A DNA stretch of 27,069 nt from JAIBJP01 sp035639875 (GCA_035639875.1 DASQXE010000023.1:1-27069), one strand, 5' to 3'. Shown: positions 8,590 to 16,673, counted from the stretch's first letter. Notes: generated by a model from the sequence alone, not told the origin. Program-made: numbers and translations.

Positions 8590-9948
8590 ATGAATCTAAT
8601 CGCCGGCGAAGCGCAGCGCGGGCCGATCGTCTCGTGGCGCGCCCTATTGGCGTTCTTGATCCTCGTCATCCTCTTCATCCCGATACGCCGCTACGCGCTC
8701 CCGGGCAATCTTCCGTTCCAACTCGAGCCCTATCGCCTGCTCATAGCCTTCATCGCCGCCGCATGGCTGGCGTCGCTTCTCGCCGACCCTCGCGTCCGCC
8801 TGCGGCCGAGCGGCTTCGAAGGGCCTCTTCTCCTCTTCACGGCCGTTGTGCTCCTATCGATCGTCTTCAACAACGATCGCATGGACAAGCTCGGGGTCAA
8901 CGCCGAGGTCGCCAAGCGCGTCATGTTCTTCCTCAGCTTCCTGATCGCTTTCTACCTGGTTGTCAGCGTCGTTCGGTCGGCCGACGATGCCAGGTTCCTC
9001 GTCAAGGTGCTCGTCGGGGGCGGAGCGGTGCTCGCCGGTTTCGCTCTCTATGAGTCGCGGACGGGGTATAACGCCTTCGACCACCTCCGGAAAGTCCTCC
9101 CGTTTCTCCACGGGCTCTCGTCGCAAGAGGGCGGCATCGGCCCTGGCATCCGTAACTCGAGATTTCGCGCGACCGCGTCGGCTCAACATCCCATCGCGCT
9201 GAGCGCGGCGCTCGTCATGCTGGTCCCGCTCGCGCTCTATCTTGCCCGTCGGTCCCGGATCTGGTGGTTGGCCGCTGGGCTGATCGCGGCGGGGGCGATC
9301 GCGACCGTCTCTCGCACAGGCGTCGTCATGCTGCTCGCTGTGGCCATTACCTTTTTCGTTCTTCGGCCGCGAGAGGCGAAGAGGTGGTGGCCGGCGATCA
9401 TCCCGGTTCTCGTGCTCGTGCACTTCGCGATTCCCGGCACGCTTGGAACGCTGAAGCAGTCGTTCTTTCCGCGCGGCGGGTTAATTCACGAGCAGCGCGG
9501 TAGCGCCAACCAAGGACGTATCGCGGATCTCAAGCCTTCGCTCACCGAGTGGGCCCGGCGGCCCGTAGTGGGCGAAGGATTCGGAACACGAATCCCCACG
9601 GGCCCGATGAAGAACGCACGCATCCTCGACAACCAGTGGCTGAAGACGCTGCTCGAGACCGGGCTCGCCGGCGCCGTTGCGCTCGCCTGGCTCTACCTAC
9701 GCTTCATAAGGCGTGTGGGTCGAGAGGGGAAACACGACCAGTCCGACCGCGGATGGCTCCTCTGCTCGCTCGCGGCTTCGATCGCATCGTTCGCGGTGGG
9801 GTTGTACTTCTACGACGCCTACTCCTTCGTGCAGGTGACATTCCTTTCGTTCATCCTGCTCGGCCTGGGAGCGGCGATCCTCCCGCCTCGGGCGCAGCGG
9901 GAACGGGTCCTTAGGCGCGCTCTTCGGATGAGGCCTGCCGGCCGATAG
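8590..9948 (+). CDS. Wzy-type polymerase / O-antigen ligase family membrane protein
   Basis: The 452-residue protein has about 10-12 hydrophobic segments and the features of the O-antigen ligase/Wzy_C domain. FRATASAQHPIALSAAL is near residue 193 and SRTGVVMLLAVA near 239. A long extracytoplasmic loop (about 295-345) precedes DNQWLKTLLETGLAGAV. Family role: polymerise undecaprenyl-linked repeat units, or ligate glycan, on the outer face of the membrane. The Wzz-like neighbour immediately upstream and the Wzx-like gene on the other strand favour polymerase, but the family cannot be split by sequence alone. Its last 38 bases overlap the convergent GT2 gene on the opposite strand, so the two share 3' ends. 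Confidence 0.88.
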   Translation: MNLIAGEAQRGPIVSWRALLAFLILVILFIPIRRYALPGNLPFQLEPYRLLIAFIAAAWLASLLADPRVRLRPSGFEGPLLLFTAVVLLSIVFNNDRMDKLGVNAEVAKRVMFFLSFLIAFYLVVSVVRSADDARFLVKVLVGGGAVLAGFALYESRTGYNAFDHLRKVLPFLHGLSSQEGGIGPGIRNSRFRATASAQHPIALSAALVMLVPLALYLARRSRIWWLAAGLIAAGAIATVSRTGVVMLLAVAITFFVLRPREAKRWWPAIIPVLVLVHFAIPGTLGTLKQSFFPRGGLIHEQRGSANQGRIADLKPSLTEWARRPVVGEGFGTRIPTGPMKNARILDNQWLKTLLETGLAGAVALAWLYLRFIRRVGREGKHDQSDRGWLLCSLAASIASFAVGLYFYDAYSFVQVTFLSFILLGLGAAILPPRAQRERVLRRALRMRPAGR

Positions 9949-10801
9949 CTTCCCGGATCCGCTGAGGGAGCCTACGCAGGCTCTGCTCGTGGCGCAGGTG
10001 GGCGACGGCGGACTCGTCATCGAGCCTCCGCCTCCGCCTTAAGGCCGCCGCGATGTACCCGCCGATCATCGCCACCGCGGCGGGATTGCGCCGGCTCCTG
10101 AACAGACTCCGGAGCACGACGTAAGACGGCCGGTACCACATGTAATGGGCCATCTCGCCCTGCGCCAGCCAGACCCGGAACGCGTTTTCCCGCCGGCCGA
10201 GCGCGCGGTGGTGGTGAAAGCGAAGATCGGGGAGGCTTGCCGTCCCCCAGCCCCGAGCACGGGCCTTCAGCTCGTCGATTCCGTCCCAGCCAATGCGCTC
10301 CTCCAGCGGAAGAACGTCTTGCAGGCACGCCCACCGGTACGCTCTGGTCGCCCCCCGGACGTGCGATCTCGTGACCCGCTGAGGACTCCAGCGACCGTGG
10401 CTCCACTCATAGCACGTCCCTCCGGCGATCCCGAGCGTCGGCTCGATCGCGAAGGCGTCGAGTAGCCGCTCGAAGAAATCGGGCTCCATCGAGACGTCCG
10501 CGTCGATCTTGACGACGAGATCAGGTTCGCTCCCGACGGCCTCGAGACCGGCATGAAAGGCGCGGACGATCGGCGCCCCGCGAGTGATCTCCGCCTCCCC
10601 GAGGACGCGCAAGACGCGAACCCACCGATGCTCTCGCTCGAGGTCCTGGGCAATCGCGAGCGTCGAGTCGGTCGACCCGTTGTCGACGATGATCCACCTG
10701 CTCGGCAGGGCCGTCTGCTCGGCGAGGCAGCAAGCCAGGCGGCCGAGATTCTCGGCCTCGTTGCGCGCAGGAGTGACGACGGCGTAGGAGAGCTGGAGCA
10801 T
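9911..10801 (-). CDS. GT2 family glycosyltransferase
   Basis: This 296-residue GT-A enzyme has YAVVTPARNEAENLGRL at the N-terminus, WIIVDNGSTDSTL near residue 36 and a KIDADVSMEPDFFERLL metal-site segment near 97. A long, arginine-rich C-terminal half follows. A cytoplasmic sugar transfer to the lipid-linked intermediate is expected. The ATG at 10801 shares one base with the stop of the upstream gene (TGATG), which implies coupled translation. Its 3' end overlaps the Wzy-like gene by 38 bases on the other strand. Histidines (FHHHRALG near 195) and two aromatic clusters are visible downstream, but I cannot assign the donor sugar. Confidence 0.92.
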   Translation of the reverse strand: MLQLSYAVVTPARNEAENLGRLACCLAEQTALPSRWIIVDNGSTDSTLAIAQDLEREHRWVRVLRVLGEAEITRGAPIVRAFHAGLEAVGSEPDLVVKIDADVSMEPDFFERLLDAFAIEPTLGIAGGTCYEWSHGRWSPQRVTRSHVRGATRAYRWACLQDVLPLEERIGWDGIDELKARARGWGTASLPDLRFHHHRALGRRENAFRVWLAQGEMAHYMWYRPSYVVLRSLFRSRRNPAAVAMIGGYIAAALRRRRRLDDESAVAHLRHEQSLRRLPQRIREAIGRQASSEERA

Positions 10802-11724
10802 CAGCCTGCGGTGGGCCTTCCTCCGACCGTGCGACGAGCAACCGTTCCCCGGGCCGGGCCGAGGACCACGGGTAGGGATCGGGCGTGGCCTGCGCGCACG
10901 GAGCCGGTCCTGGCGATGAGAGTGTGAGTTAGAGCCTCGAGTCCCACTCCGAGCCGCTCAAGCACAATGAGCGGCCGGGTGAGATGCTTCTCGGCATACC
11001 GCAGCCGGCTCGCCGCAAGCACCGGCAGAAGAGCGGCCCGAGGGGCCGACCCCCCTCCCTCGTGAACGCAGACGGCCCGAGGCTCGTAGCGCACCTCGTA
11101 ACCCGTGTCCCGCAGGCGCCGACAGAGATCCTTGTCCTCCCCGTAGAGAAAGAAATCCTCGTCCAGGCCCTCGAGCCGCTCGAGAAGCGAGCGTCGCACG
11201 AGGATGCATGCACCAGAGATCCAGTCCGGCGACCCTGCGCGATCGTAGGCGTTCTCATCACGAATCACCTCGTCGACCCAGGGGACGCGCGGAAACAGGC
11301 GATGCAGGAAGAGCGCCCGCGCGTAAGTCGAGCAGACACGAGGGAAGCGGCGTTGCGAGAACTCAAGGAGACCGTCACGGTTGACGATCCGCGGGCCCAC
11401 GGCCCCGGCTTTCGCGTCCCGGTCCAAGAGGCCCACGAGCGTGCGGACCGACGCTTGATCGATCACGGCGTCGGGGTTGAGAAAGAGGACGAACGGGGCG
11501 CGGCCTGAGCGCCATCCCGCATTGCAACCGTGAGCGAACCCCCGGTTCTCCGGAAAAGGGATCCGGACGACGTCGAGGTCGCCGATCGAATCGAGGCTTC
11601 CGTCCGACGAAGCGTTGTCTACAACGACTACATTAATGCCGGTGGCCTGCGAGAGCGGATCGACGCAGGCCCGAAGATGGCGACGGCTGTTGAACGAGAC
11701 GACGACGACGTCGACCTGACCCAC
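10801..11724 (-). CDS. GT2 glycosyltransferase, rhamnosyltransferase-like
   Basis: The 307-residue protein has the pattern of the WbbL/RfbF-like GT2 group. It starts with VDVVVVSFNSRRHL, then has VVVDNASSDGS near residue 33, FPENRGFAHGCN near 57, LFLNPDAVI near 80, and the SGACILVRRSLLERLEGLDE and FLYGEDKDLCRRL segments in the acceptor half. Many members transfer rhamnose, but this is only a family tendency. GTG at 11724 is supported by the strand position and by a TAGGCT box 6 bases before it. Its stop overlaps the start of the following GT2 gene. It is divergent from the secreted beta-helix gene (82-base gap). Confidence 0.92.
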   Translation of the reverse strand: MGQVDVVVVSFNSRRHLRACVDPLSQATGINVVVVDNASSDGSLDSIGDLDVVRIPFPENRGFAHGCNAGWRSGRAPFVLFLNPDAVIDQASVRTLVGLLDRDAKAGAVGPRIVNRDGLLEFSQRRFPRVCSTYARALFLHRLFPRVPWVDEVIRDENAYDRAGSPDWISGACILVRRSLLERLEGLDEDFFLYGEDKDLCRRLRDTGYEVRYEPRAVCVHEGGGSAPRAALLPVLAASRLRYAEKHLTRPLIVLERLGVGLEALTHTLIARTGSVRAGHARSLPVVLGPARGTVARRTVGGRPTAG

Positions 11725-11730
11725 AGGCCG

Positions 11731-11736
11731 AGCCTA
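11731..11736 (-). promoter_or_regulatory. Candidate -10 box (TAGGCT) for the GT2 pair
   Basis: On the minus strand TAGGCT ends 6 bases before the GTG at 11724, predicting a leaderless transcript. No good -35 is visible. Confidence 0.35.
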
Positions 11737-11806
11737 ACACCCAGGATGCCCATTCCTCCCCCATTCTGGCGATCAAGGTTCCACGGCCGCTGCCGATGCC
11801 CGCACC

Positions 11807-13690
11807 GTGCGGGGAGCCCATCGTCCGCGCCACCGCGGTGGCGCTCTCATCCTCCTGCTCGTTCTGCTCGCCGCCGCGTTCTTGCAGGGTGCCCCCGACG
11901 CCGGCGCGACCATCTACCCGCAGAGGAGCATCGCCGGAGCGAAGATCGGCATGACGGCGAAGCAGGTTGTCCGGAATCTAGGGCGGCCCTTCTTCGTGAC
12001 CCGAAGCTCCCCGTTTTGGACGTACTACTACCTCCGGGTTCGCGTGCGAGGCCGGCGCGGCAGCGGTGTCATCGAACTCCGGGCCTTGAGCAATCGTGAG
12101 AGGACACTGACCGGCGTAGGACTCGGCTCGACCGAGCAACAGCTGGTCAGAGGCGTGGCAGGCATCTCGTGCGTGTCCGACTCCAGTGTCGCCCGTCGCT
12201 GCCGCGTCGGCACCGGGCAGGTCGGGACGCGGACGACAGACTTCCTGCTGTTCTCCGATCGCGTCGTATCGCTCACCATCCAGCGCGTTCCCGACACGGA
12301 GCCGCCAAGCTCGCCGACCGGCCTCGTCGTTACGGGGACGACGCAGACCAGCATTTCGCTCGCGTGGAACGCGGCCGGCGACAATTCGGGAACCGTGGCC
12401 TATGGCCTCTACCGCGATGGGTTGCGCGTCGCGACGACCGTGGCGACGGCCGGCACGATCGGCGACCTCGGATGCGGGAAGACGTACGCGCTCTCCGTCG
12501 ATGCCACGGACCCGGCGGGCAACCGCTCGACGCAAACGACGGTGAGGGCCACCACGAGTTCCTGCCCGCCGGCAGAGGGGCCGCCTGACGCTGCCGACTT
12601 GTACATGTCTCCGAGTGGCTCTGATGCCAACCCGTGCACGCAGGCGGCACCGTGTCTGACCTTTGCCCGCGCGTACAGGGTCGCTCGCCTCGGCGATGTC
12701 GTCGAGGTCGCCGGCGGTAGCTATCCCGGCGAAACTCTCACCGGCGACCTGGCCAAGGCGCGGGACGAGCCGCTCGCGGATCCGGTTGTGTTCCGTCCGG
12801 CGACCGGAGCATCCGTCGAGATCACGGGAACGCTCGAGATCCGCGTTCCGCACATCGAGCTGCGGGACATGACAATTTTCCGTTACAAGGCCCGGCGCAA
12901 GACGTTTGACCCCAGCTATGCGTCGGCAGGCGATCTCACCTTCCGCAACATCCGGGCTAAGACGGCCGCTCTTAGCGTTGCTCGCAATGTCTGGATCATC
13001 GGCGGCGAGCTCGGCCCGAACGCCAACCCCGGCGGCATCTGGCCGGACGACGGCCTGTTCACGGGAGGGACCTCCAATGTGGTCGTCGACGGGCTCTACG
13101 TCCACGACATCACGAAACCGGACGAGAAGGCCCACTCGGACTGCATCCAGATGGCGGGCGGAACGCGCTGGGTGATTCGCAACAGCCGGTTCCAGAACTG
13201 CTTCAACGCGCCGCTCATGATCAAGGCCGACCTCGGCCCAATCAACAACATCCTGATCGAGAACAACTTCGTCGGCGCGACCAACGGCTACTTTGGCATC
13301 AACCTCAACGGCAACGGTGGCGAGTGCGTCAACATCGACATCCGCTACAACTCGTTCGCCGACAAGGGAATCCGCGACGACTGCCGCGGTCTCGTGATCA
13401 GCTCGAACATCGAGCCCGCGATGCCTTCATCCTGGTTCTGCCGAGGAGCACTCGAGGCCGGCGTTATCCGTGAATACAACGTCTACGGCAGCGGGATCCC
13501 GTGCGGACCCAACGACGTCGTCGCCCCCATGGGGTACGTCGATCCATCGAGCCTGAACCTCCACCTCGTTGCCGGAGCCGCAGCCGTTGGCCGCGGCAAC
13601 CCGACGAGCTTCCCAAAGACCGACATCGACGGTCGATCGCGCCCGAGTGGCGCCGGCGCGCCCGACGCGGGTGCGAGCGAGTCGCCCTGA
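11807..13690 (+). CDS. Secreted FN3 plus right-handed beta-helix protein
   Basis: The 627-residue product begins with a basic stretch and a hydrophobic core (residues 13-26) ending in an alanine-rich region near 34, as expected for a signal peptide. Residues 42-160 hold two similar short modules (AGAKIGMTAKQVVRNLGRPF and GVGLGSTEQQL) that resemble the SmpA/OmlA (BamE-like) fold. Residues 163-250 form a fibronectin type III domain (PPSSPTGLVV, ISLAWNAAGDNSGTVAYGLY). From 265 a long right-handed parallel beta-helix follows, opened by DLYMSPSGSDANPC and closed by DIDGRSRPSG and DAGASESP. Beta-helix proteins include lyases, epimerases and glycan-binding adhesins; no catalytic set can be named from sequence. 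Cysteine pairs suggest disulphides outside the cell. GTG 11807 is used because upstream ATG 11796 is in another frame. The minus-strand gene at 17457 is a relative. Confidence 0.9.
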   Translation: MRGAHRPRHRGGALILLLVLLAAAFLQGAPDAGATIYPQRSIAGAKIGMTAKQVVRNLGRPFFVTRSSPFWTYYYLRVRVRGRRGSGVIELRALSNRERTLTGVGLGSTEQQLVRGVAGISCVSDSSVARRCRVGTGQVGTRTTDFLLFSDRVVSLTIQRVPDTEPPSSPTGLVVTGTTQTSISLAWNAAGDNSGTVAYGLYRDGLRVATTVATAGTIGDLGCGKTYALSVDATDPAGNRSTQTTVRATTSSCPPAEGPPDAADLYMSPSGSDANPCTQAAPCLTFARAYRVARLGDVVEVAGGSYPGETLTGDLAKARDEPLADPVVFRPATGASVEITGTLEIRVPHIELRDMTIFRYKARRKTFDPSYASAGDLTFRNIRAKTAALSVARNVWIIGGELGPNANPGGIWPDDGLFTGGTSNVVVDGLYVHDITKPDEKAHSDCIQMAGGTRWVIRNSRFQNCFNAPLMIKADLGPINNILIENNFVGATNGYFGINLNGNGGECVNIDIRYNSFADKGIRDDCRGLVISSNIEPAMPSSWFCRGALEAGVIREYNVYGSGIPCGPNDVVAPMGYVDPSSLNLHLVAGAAAVGRGNPTSFPKTDIDGRSRPSGAGAPDAGASESP

Positions 13691-13697
13691 ACCAGCT

Positions 13698-13728
13698 CGG
13701 GCAGGCGCGGTTAGAGCGCGGCTGCCCG
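13698..13728. terminator. Hairpin at the convergent ends, candidate bidirectional terminator
   Basis: CGGGCAG at 13698-13704 pairs perfectly with CTGCCCG at 13722-13728 (7 bp, 17-base loop). It starts 8 bases after the beta-helix stop and covers the last codons and stop of the opposing GT4 gene. No T-tract follows on either strand. Confidence 0.4.
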
Positions 13729-14919
13729 TTCGTAAGCAGCGAGCAGAGCCCGCTCGGAGTGCTCCCAGGACAGCGTCCTCTCGATGCGCTCACGCCCGAC
13801 CTGCCCGCGTCTCGCCCGCTCGTCGGGAGAGTCGAGGAGCGCCTGCATGCATTCGGCGAAGCGCCTGACGTCGTTCGGAGGTGCATAGAGGGCGGCTTCC
13901 CCCGCCGTTCGCCGGGACTCGATGAGATCGAACGACGCGATCGGACGAGCCATGGCCATGTACTCGGCGACCTTGATCATCGTGGAAACGTCGTTCAGTG
14001 GATTGCTCGGTTCGGGCGCGAGACAAACGTCGGCGGTCGACAGGATCCTGAGGATCTCGTCGTCGCCGCGCCAGCCGGTGAACTCGACGACGTCCTCGAG
14101 CCCGAGCTCCCGGGCGAGCTCCCTCATGGCCGGCAAGACGTCTCCGTCTCCGACGAAGACGGCGTGCCAGTCGAGCCGGCGCCCTCTGAGCACCGCGAGC
14201 GCTCTGAGCGCGTAGTCGATGCCGTCCTGCGGTCCCATCACCCCCACGTACGCGAGCAGATGCGGGCGGCCGCGCTTGAGGGCCACTTCGGGCGCGACCG
14301 GCTGGAAGCGCCTCAGATCGGGCGCATTGCGAACGACGAAGACGTCCTCGGCATGCTTGCGCCCCCTGGACAGCGCGACCTCGCGATAGGACTCGTTCGG
14401 CGAGATGACGACGTCGGCGAGCCGGAAGCTCAGACGCTCGAGCCCGCGCGCGACCCGATAGAGAAGGTCCTTCCCGCGGGCGAACCGCGCGAGATAGAGC
14501 TCCGGAACGAGATCGTGGTGATCGAACACGAAGCGCGCGCCTGCTCTTCGCAGGGGCAAGGCGGCGAGCAGGAGGACATCGGGAGGATTGCACGCGTGCA
14601 CAAAGTCGAACGATCGGCGCCGCGCAAGCCTCCGCATGAGCCGCCTAATCTGCCACAGGGCCCAGGCGTATTCTCGGAAGTAACTGAGCGCGGTTCCCGT
14701 CGCAGGAAGCGGGCGAAACCGGTGGATGTCGATCCCTTCGACACGCGCGAACGGCTCGGGGTCCCGGCTGTCGCCGCGCGGACAGACCACGACGACATCG
14801 AATCCGGCCCGACTGAGCGCGAGGGACTCCTGCCATACGCGGCGGTCGCGCGGCACGGACAGATTCTCGACCAGGATGAGCACGCGTCTGCTCCTCCCCT
14901 CCTCCTGTCCGAGCCGCAC
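13711..14919 (-). CDS. GT4 family glycosyltransferase
   Basis: This GT-B enzyme (402 residues from GTG 14919) begins with RRVLILVENLSVPRDRRVWQ, the hallmark opening of a GT4 subgroup common in exopolysaccharide loci. It has FDFVHACNPPDVLLLAALPL near residue 104, FVFDHHDLVPELY near 132 and a donor-site region LAYVGVMGPQDGIDYAL near 228. Downstream are MIKVAEYMAMARPI near 338 and the expected acidic E before it. The start is uncertain. GTG 14919 lies 7 bases after a TAGGAT box, which suits a leaderless transcript. An internal GTG at 14883 (390 residues) lies 9 bases after a strong GGAGG and gives the usual length at the first strand. It is divergent from the aminotransferase gene and convergent with the beta-helix gene. 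Confidence 0.92.
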   Translation of the reverse strand: MRLGQEEGRSRRVLILVENLSVPRDRRVWQESLALSRAGFDVVVVCPRGDSRDPEPFARVEGIDIHRFRPLPATGTALSYFREYAWALWQIRRLMRRLARRRSFDFVHACNPPDVLLLAALPLRRAGARFVFDHHDLVPELYLARFARGKDLLYRVARGLERLSFRLADVVISPNESYREVALSRGRKHAEDVFVVRNAPDLRRFQPVAPEVALKRGRPHLLAYVGVMGPQDGIDYALRALAVLRGRRLDWHAVFVGDGDVLPAMRELARELGLEDVVEFTGWRGDDEILRILSTADVCLAPEPSNPLNDVSTMIKVAEYMAMARPIASFDLIESRRTAGEAALYAPPNDVRRFAECMQALLDSPDERARRGQVGRERIERTLSWEHSERALLAAYERAAAL

Positions 14920-14926
14920 GGGCCCG

Positions 14927-14932
14927 ATCCTA
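14927..14932 (-). promoter_or_regulatory. Candidate -10 box (TAGGAT) for the GT4 gene
   Basis: On the minus strand TAGGAT is followed by 7 bases and then the GTG at 14919. It would lie back to back with the plus-strand promoter of the aminotransferase gene. Confidence 0.35.
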
Positions 14933-14945
14933 GCCAGGCCTCTCT

Positions 14946-14974
14946 TTGAACGATTCGGGTGCCCAAACTAAGCT
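14946..14974 (+). promoter_or_regulatory. Candidate -35/-10 promoter for the aminotransferase/acyltransferase operon
   Basis: TTGAAC at 14946-14951 and TAAGCT at 14969-14974 are separated by exactly 17 bases, and the GTG at 14982 follows 7 bases later. This is the best promoter in the window and predicts a leaderless mRNA beginning at that GTG. It also means the TTG at 14946 is better read as a -35 element than as a start codon. Confidence 0.45.
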
Positions 14975-14981
14975 CCCGTCC

Positions 14982-16121
14982 GTGGGAAACCAGCGAGTCC
15001 TCGAGCGCGCGGTATGTGTCCCGTTTCTCGATCTCGATCCCGTCCACGAGGCTCTTTCCGAGGAGATCCTCGGCGACATCCGTGCCCTGATGGCTTCGGG
15101 CGCCTTCACCAACGGTACCCAGGTGGCCGAGTTCGAAGGCGAGTTCGCCCGATATTGCGGCACACTCTTCTGCGTCGGCGTCGCGAGTGGGCTCGACGCG
15201 CTCCGGCTCGCGCTCGTCGCCGCAGGAATCCAGCCCGGAGACGAGGTCGTCGTCCCGGCGCTAACTTTCGCCGCCACCTTCGAGGCAGTTAGCCAGGCAG
15301 GCGGACGCCCGGTAGTCGTCGACGTCGGCGAGGGCGACTACTGCATGGAGAGCGAGGAGATCCAGGCCTCGATCAGCCCGCGCACGCGTTTCCTGATGCC
15401 TGTGCACCTGTACGGCCAGATGGCCGATATCGCCGCACTCACCGAGGTCGCCGTCCGCCACGACCTCCTCATCGTCGAGGATGCCTGTCAGGCGCACGGG
15501 GCCGTTCGCGACGGCCGGCGCGCGGGCACGGCCGGGCTCGCGGGGGCATTCAGCTTTTATCCCGCGAAAAACCTGGGCGCGATGGGAGATGCCGGCGCGG
15601 TCGTCACCAGCGACCCCGAGCTCGTCGAACGCGTGCGTGCCCTGCGCGAGCACGGCCAACTTGCCAAGTACGGCCATGAACTCGTGGGCTACACGTCGCG
15701 GCTCGACACGATCCAGGCTCTCGTCCTGCTGCGCAAGCTTCCCTTCCTCGACCGCTGGAACAACGAGCGCAGGCAGGCTGCTCGTTTCTACTCGGAGTCG
15801 CTCGCCGGCATCGGCGACCTGCGGCTGCCGCCCGTCGCCGAGGGCAGCGATCCTGTCTGGCACCTGTACGTCGTTCGGACGAGCCGTCGGGCCGGCCTCG
15901 AGCGCTTCCTCTCGGATCGCGGGATCGGCAGCGGACGACACTACCCTCAGCCCCCGCACCTCTCGGCCGCATACGAGGGCCTGGGCTTGCGCTCCGGGGC
16001 CTTCCCCCTCAGTGAAGCGCTGGCCGGCGAAGTGCTGTCTCTGCCGATCTTCCCGGGCATCTCCGAGCGACAGCTCGAGACCGTCGCTGCCGCGATCGTT
16101 GCCTTCTTCCAGCGTGGCTGA
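14982..16121 (+). CDS. DegT/DnrJ/EryC1/StrS family PLP-dependent sugar aminotransferase
   Basis: The 379-residue product has the family's fold-type I layout: VPFLDLDPVHEAL at the N-terminus and SGAFTNGTQVAEFE for the quaternary interface. EDACQAHGA carries the aspartate that binds the PLP ring nitrogen (D167 from this start), and FYPAKNLGAMGDAGA contains the PLP lysine (K196). These enzymes convert a keto-sugar nucleotide to an amino sugar. GTG 14982 is chosen over TTG 14946 because a 17-base-spaced promoter places transcription at the GTG. Its stop lies inside the next gene (8-base overlap), so amination and acylation steps look coupled. The closest functional analogues by layout are the FdtB/QdtB type of 3-aminotransferase, which is an inference. 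Confidence 0.92.
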   Translation: MGNQRVLERAVCVPFLDLDPVHEALSEEILGDIRALMASGAFTNGTQVAEFEGEFARYCGTLFCVGVASGLDALRLALVAAGIQPGDEVVVPALTFAATFEAVSQAGGRPVVVDVGEGDYCMESEEIQASISPRTRFLMPVHLYGQMADIAALTEVAVRHDLLIVEDACQAHGAVRDGRRAGTAGLAGAFSFYPAKNLGAMGDAGAVVTSDPELVERVRALREHGQLAKYGHELVGYTSRLDTIQALVLLRKLPFLDRWNNERRQAARFYSESLAGIGDLRLPPVAEGSDPVWHLYVVRTSRRAGLERFLSDRGIGSGRHYPQPPHLSAAYEGLGLRSGAFPLSEALAGEVLSLPIFPGISERQLETVAAAIVAFFQRG

Positions 16122-16602
16122 CGGCCCTGTCAACGAAGCGCCTTATCGGCTGATCGACGACGTCGTGTTCGGGGAGAACGTCGTTGTCTACTCCTTCACC
16201 AACCTCTACGGGTGCCGGATCGGTGACAACACGCGCATCGGGCCGTTCGTCGAAGTTCAGCGCGGCGCCGTCATCGGCGCCAACTGCAAGGTCCAGAGCC
16301 ACGCCTTCATCTGCGACGGCGTCGAGATCGACGACGAGGTCTTCGTGAGCCACGGGGTGATCTTCATCAACGACAAGTTTCCGCGGGCGACGACGGCGGA
16401 GAGCGCGCTCCAACGGGAGGCTGACTGGGAGCTGCTGCGGACGAGCGTCGAACGGCGAGCAACCCTCGGATCGGGAGCGATCATCCTGGGCGGCATCCGA
16501 ATCGGGGAAGACGCTCTCGTCGGCGCGGGCGCCGTCGTTACGCGCGACGTTCCCGCGGGCGCGGTTGTGGCCGGCAACCCTGCCCGATCAAGACCTGGAT
16601 AG
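16114..16602 (+). CDS. Left-handed beta-helix (hexapeptide repeat) sugar N-acyltransferase
   Basis: From GTG 16114 the 162-residue product shows repeated hexapeptide turns ([LIV]-G-x4): IGDNTRIGPFVEV, GAVIGANCKVQS, then GVEIDDEVFVSHGVIFINDK and PRA. A longer loop (about 90-112) interrupts before the coil resumes with ATLGSGAIILGGIRIGEDA, GAGAVVTRDV and the terminal AGNPAR. This is the pattern of trimeric acetyl-CoA-dependent acyltransferases that acetylate amino sugars (FdtC/WlbB-like). It overlaps the aminotransferase gene by 8 bases, so the likely product is an acylamino-deoxy sugar nucleotide. The open frame continues upstream to 15481 but there it is only a shadow of the aminotransferase. 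The short length matches the family. Confidence 0.9.
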   Translation: MADGPVNEAPYRLIDDVVFGENVVVYSFTNLYGCRIGDNTRIGPFVEVQRGAVIGANCKVQSHAFICDGVEIDDEVFVSHGVIFINDKFPRATTAESALQREADWELLRTSVERRATLGSGAIILGGIRIGEDALVGAGAVVTRDVPAGAVVAGNPARSRPG

Positions 16603-16667
16603 ACGTCGTCTGAGCATTCGGCACCGGGTCGAGCATCTGTCCGGCTTCCGGCCGGGACTGCCTCGAA

Positions 16668-16673
16668 TAGAAT
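16668..16673 (+). promoter_or_regulatory. Candidate -10 box (TAGAAT) for the 16705 methyltransferase
   Basis: TAGAAT lies 31 bases before the ATG at 16705 in the 102-base gap after the acyltransferase, implying a short leader and separate transcription. No clear -35 is present. Confidence 0.3.

Noticed and set aside
11978..13135. Minus-strand frame (385 codons) opposite the secreted beta-helix gene
   Set aside because: The plus strand has signal peptide, FN3 and beta-helix signatures; the antisense frame has none.
13501..14949. Long plus-strand frame (482 codons) opposite the GT4 gene
   Set aside because: Antisense to a clear GT4 enzyme and the end of the beta-helix gene; no motif.
15481..16113. 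Extension of the acyltransferase frame upstream of GTG 16114
   Set aside because: It is out of frame with the aminotransferase over the same bases and shows no hexapeptide repeats; the family's normal length starts at 16114.
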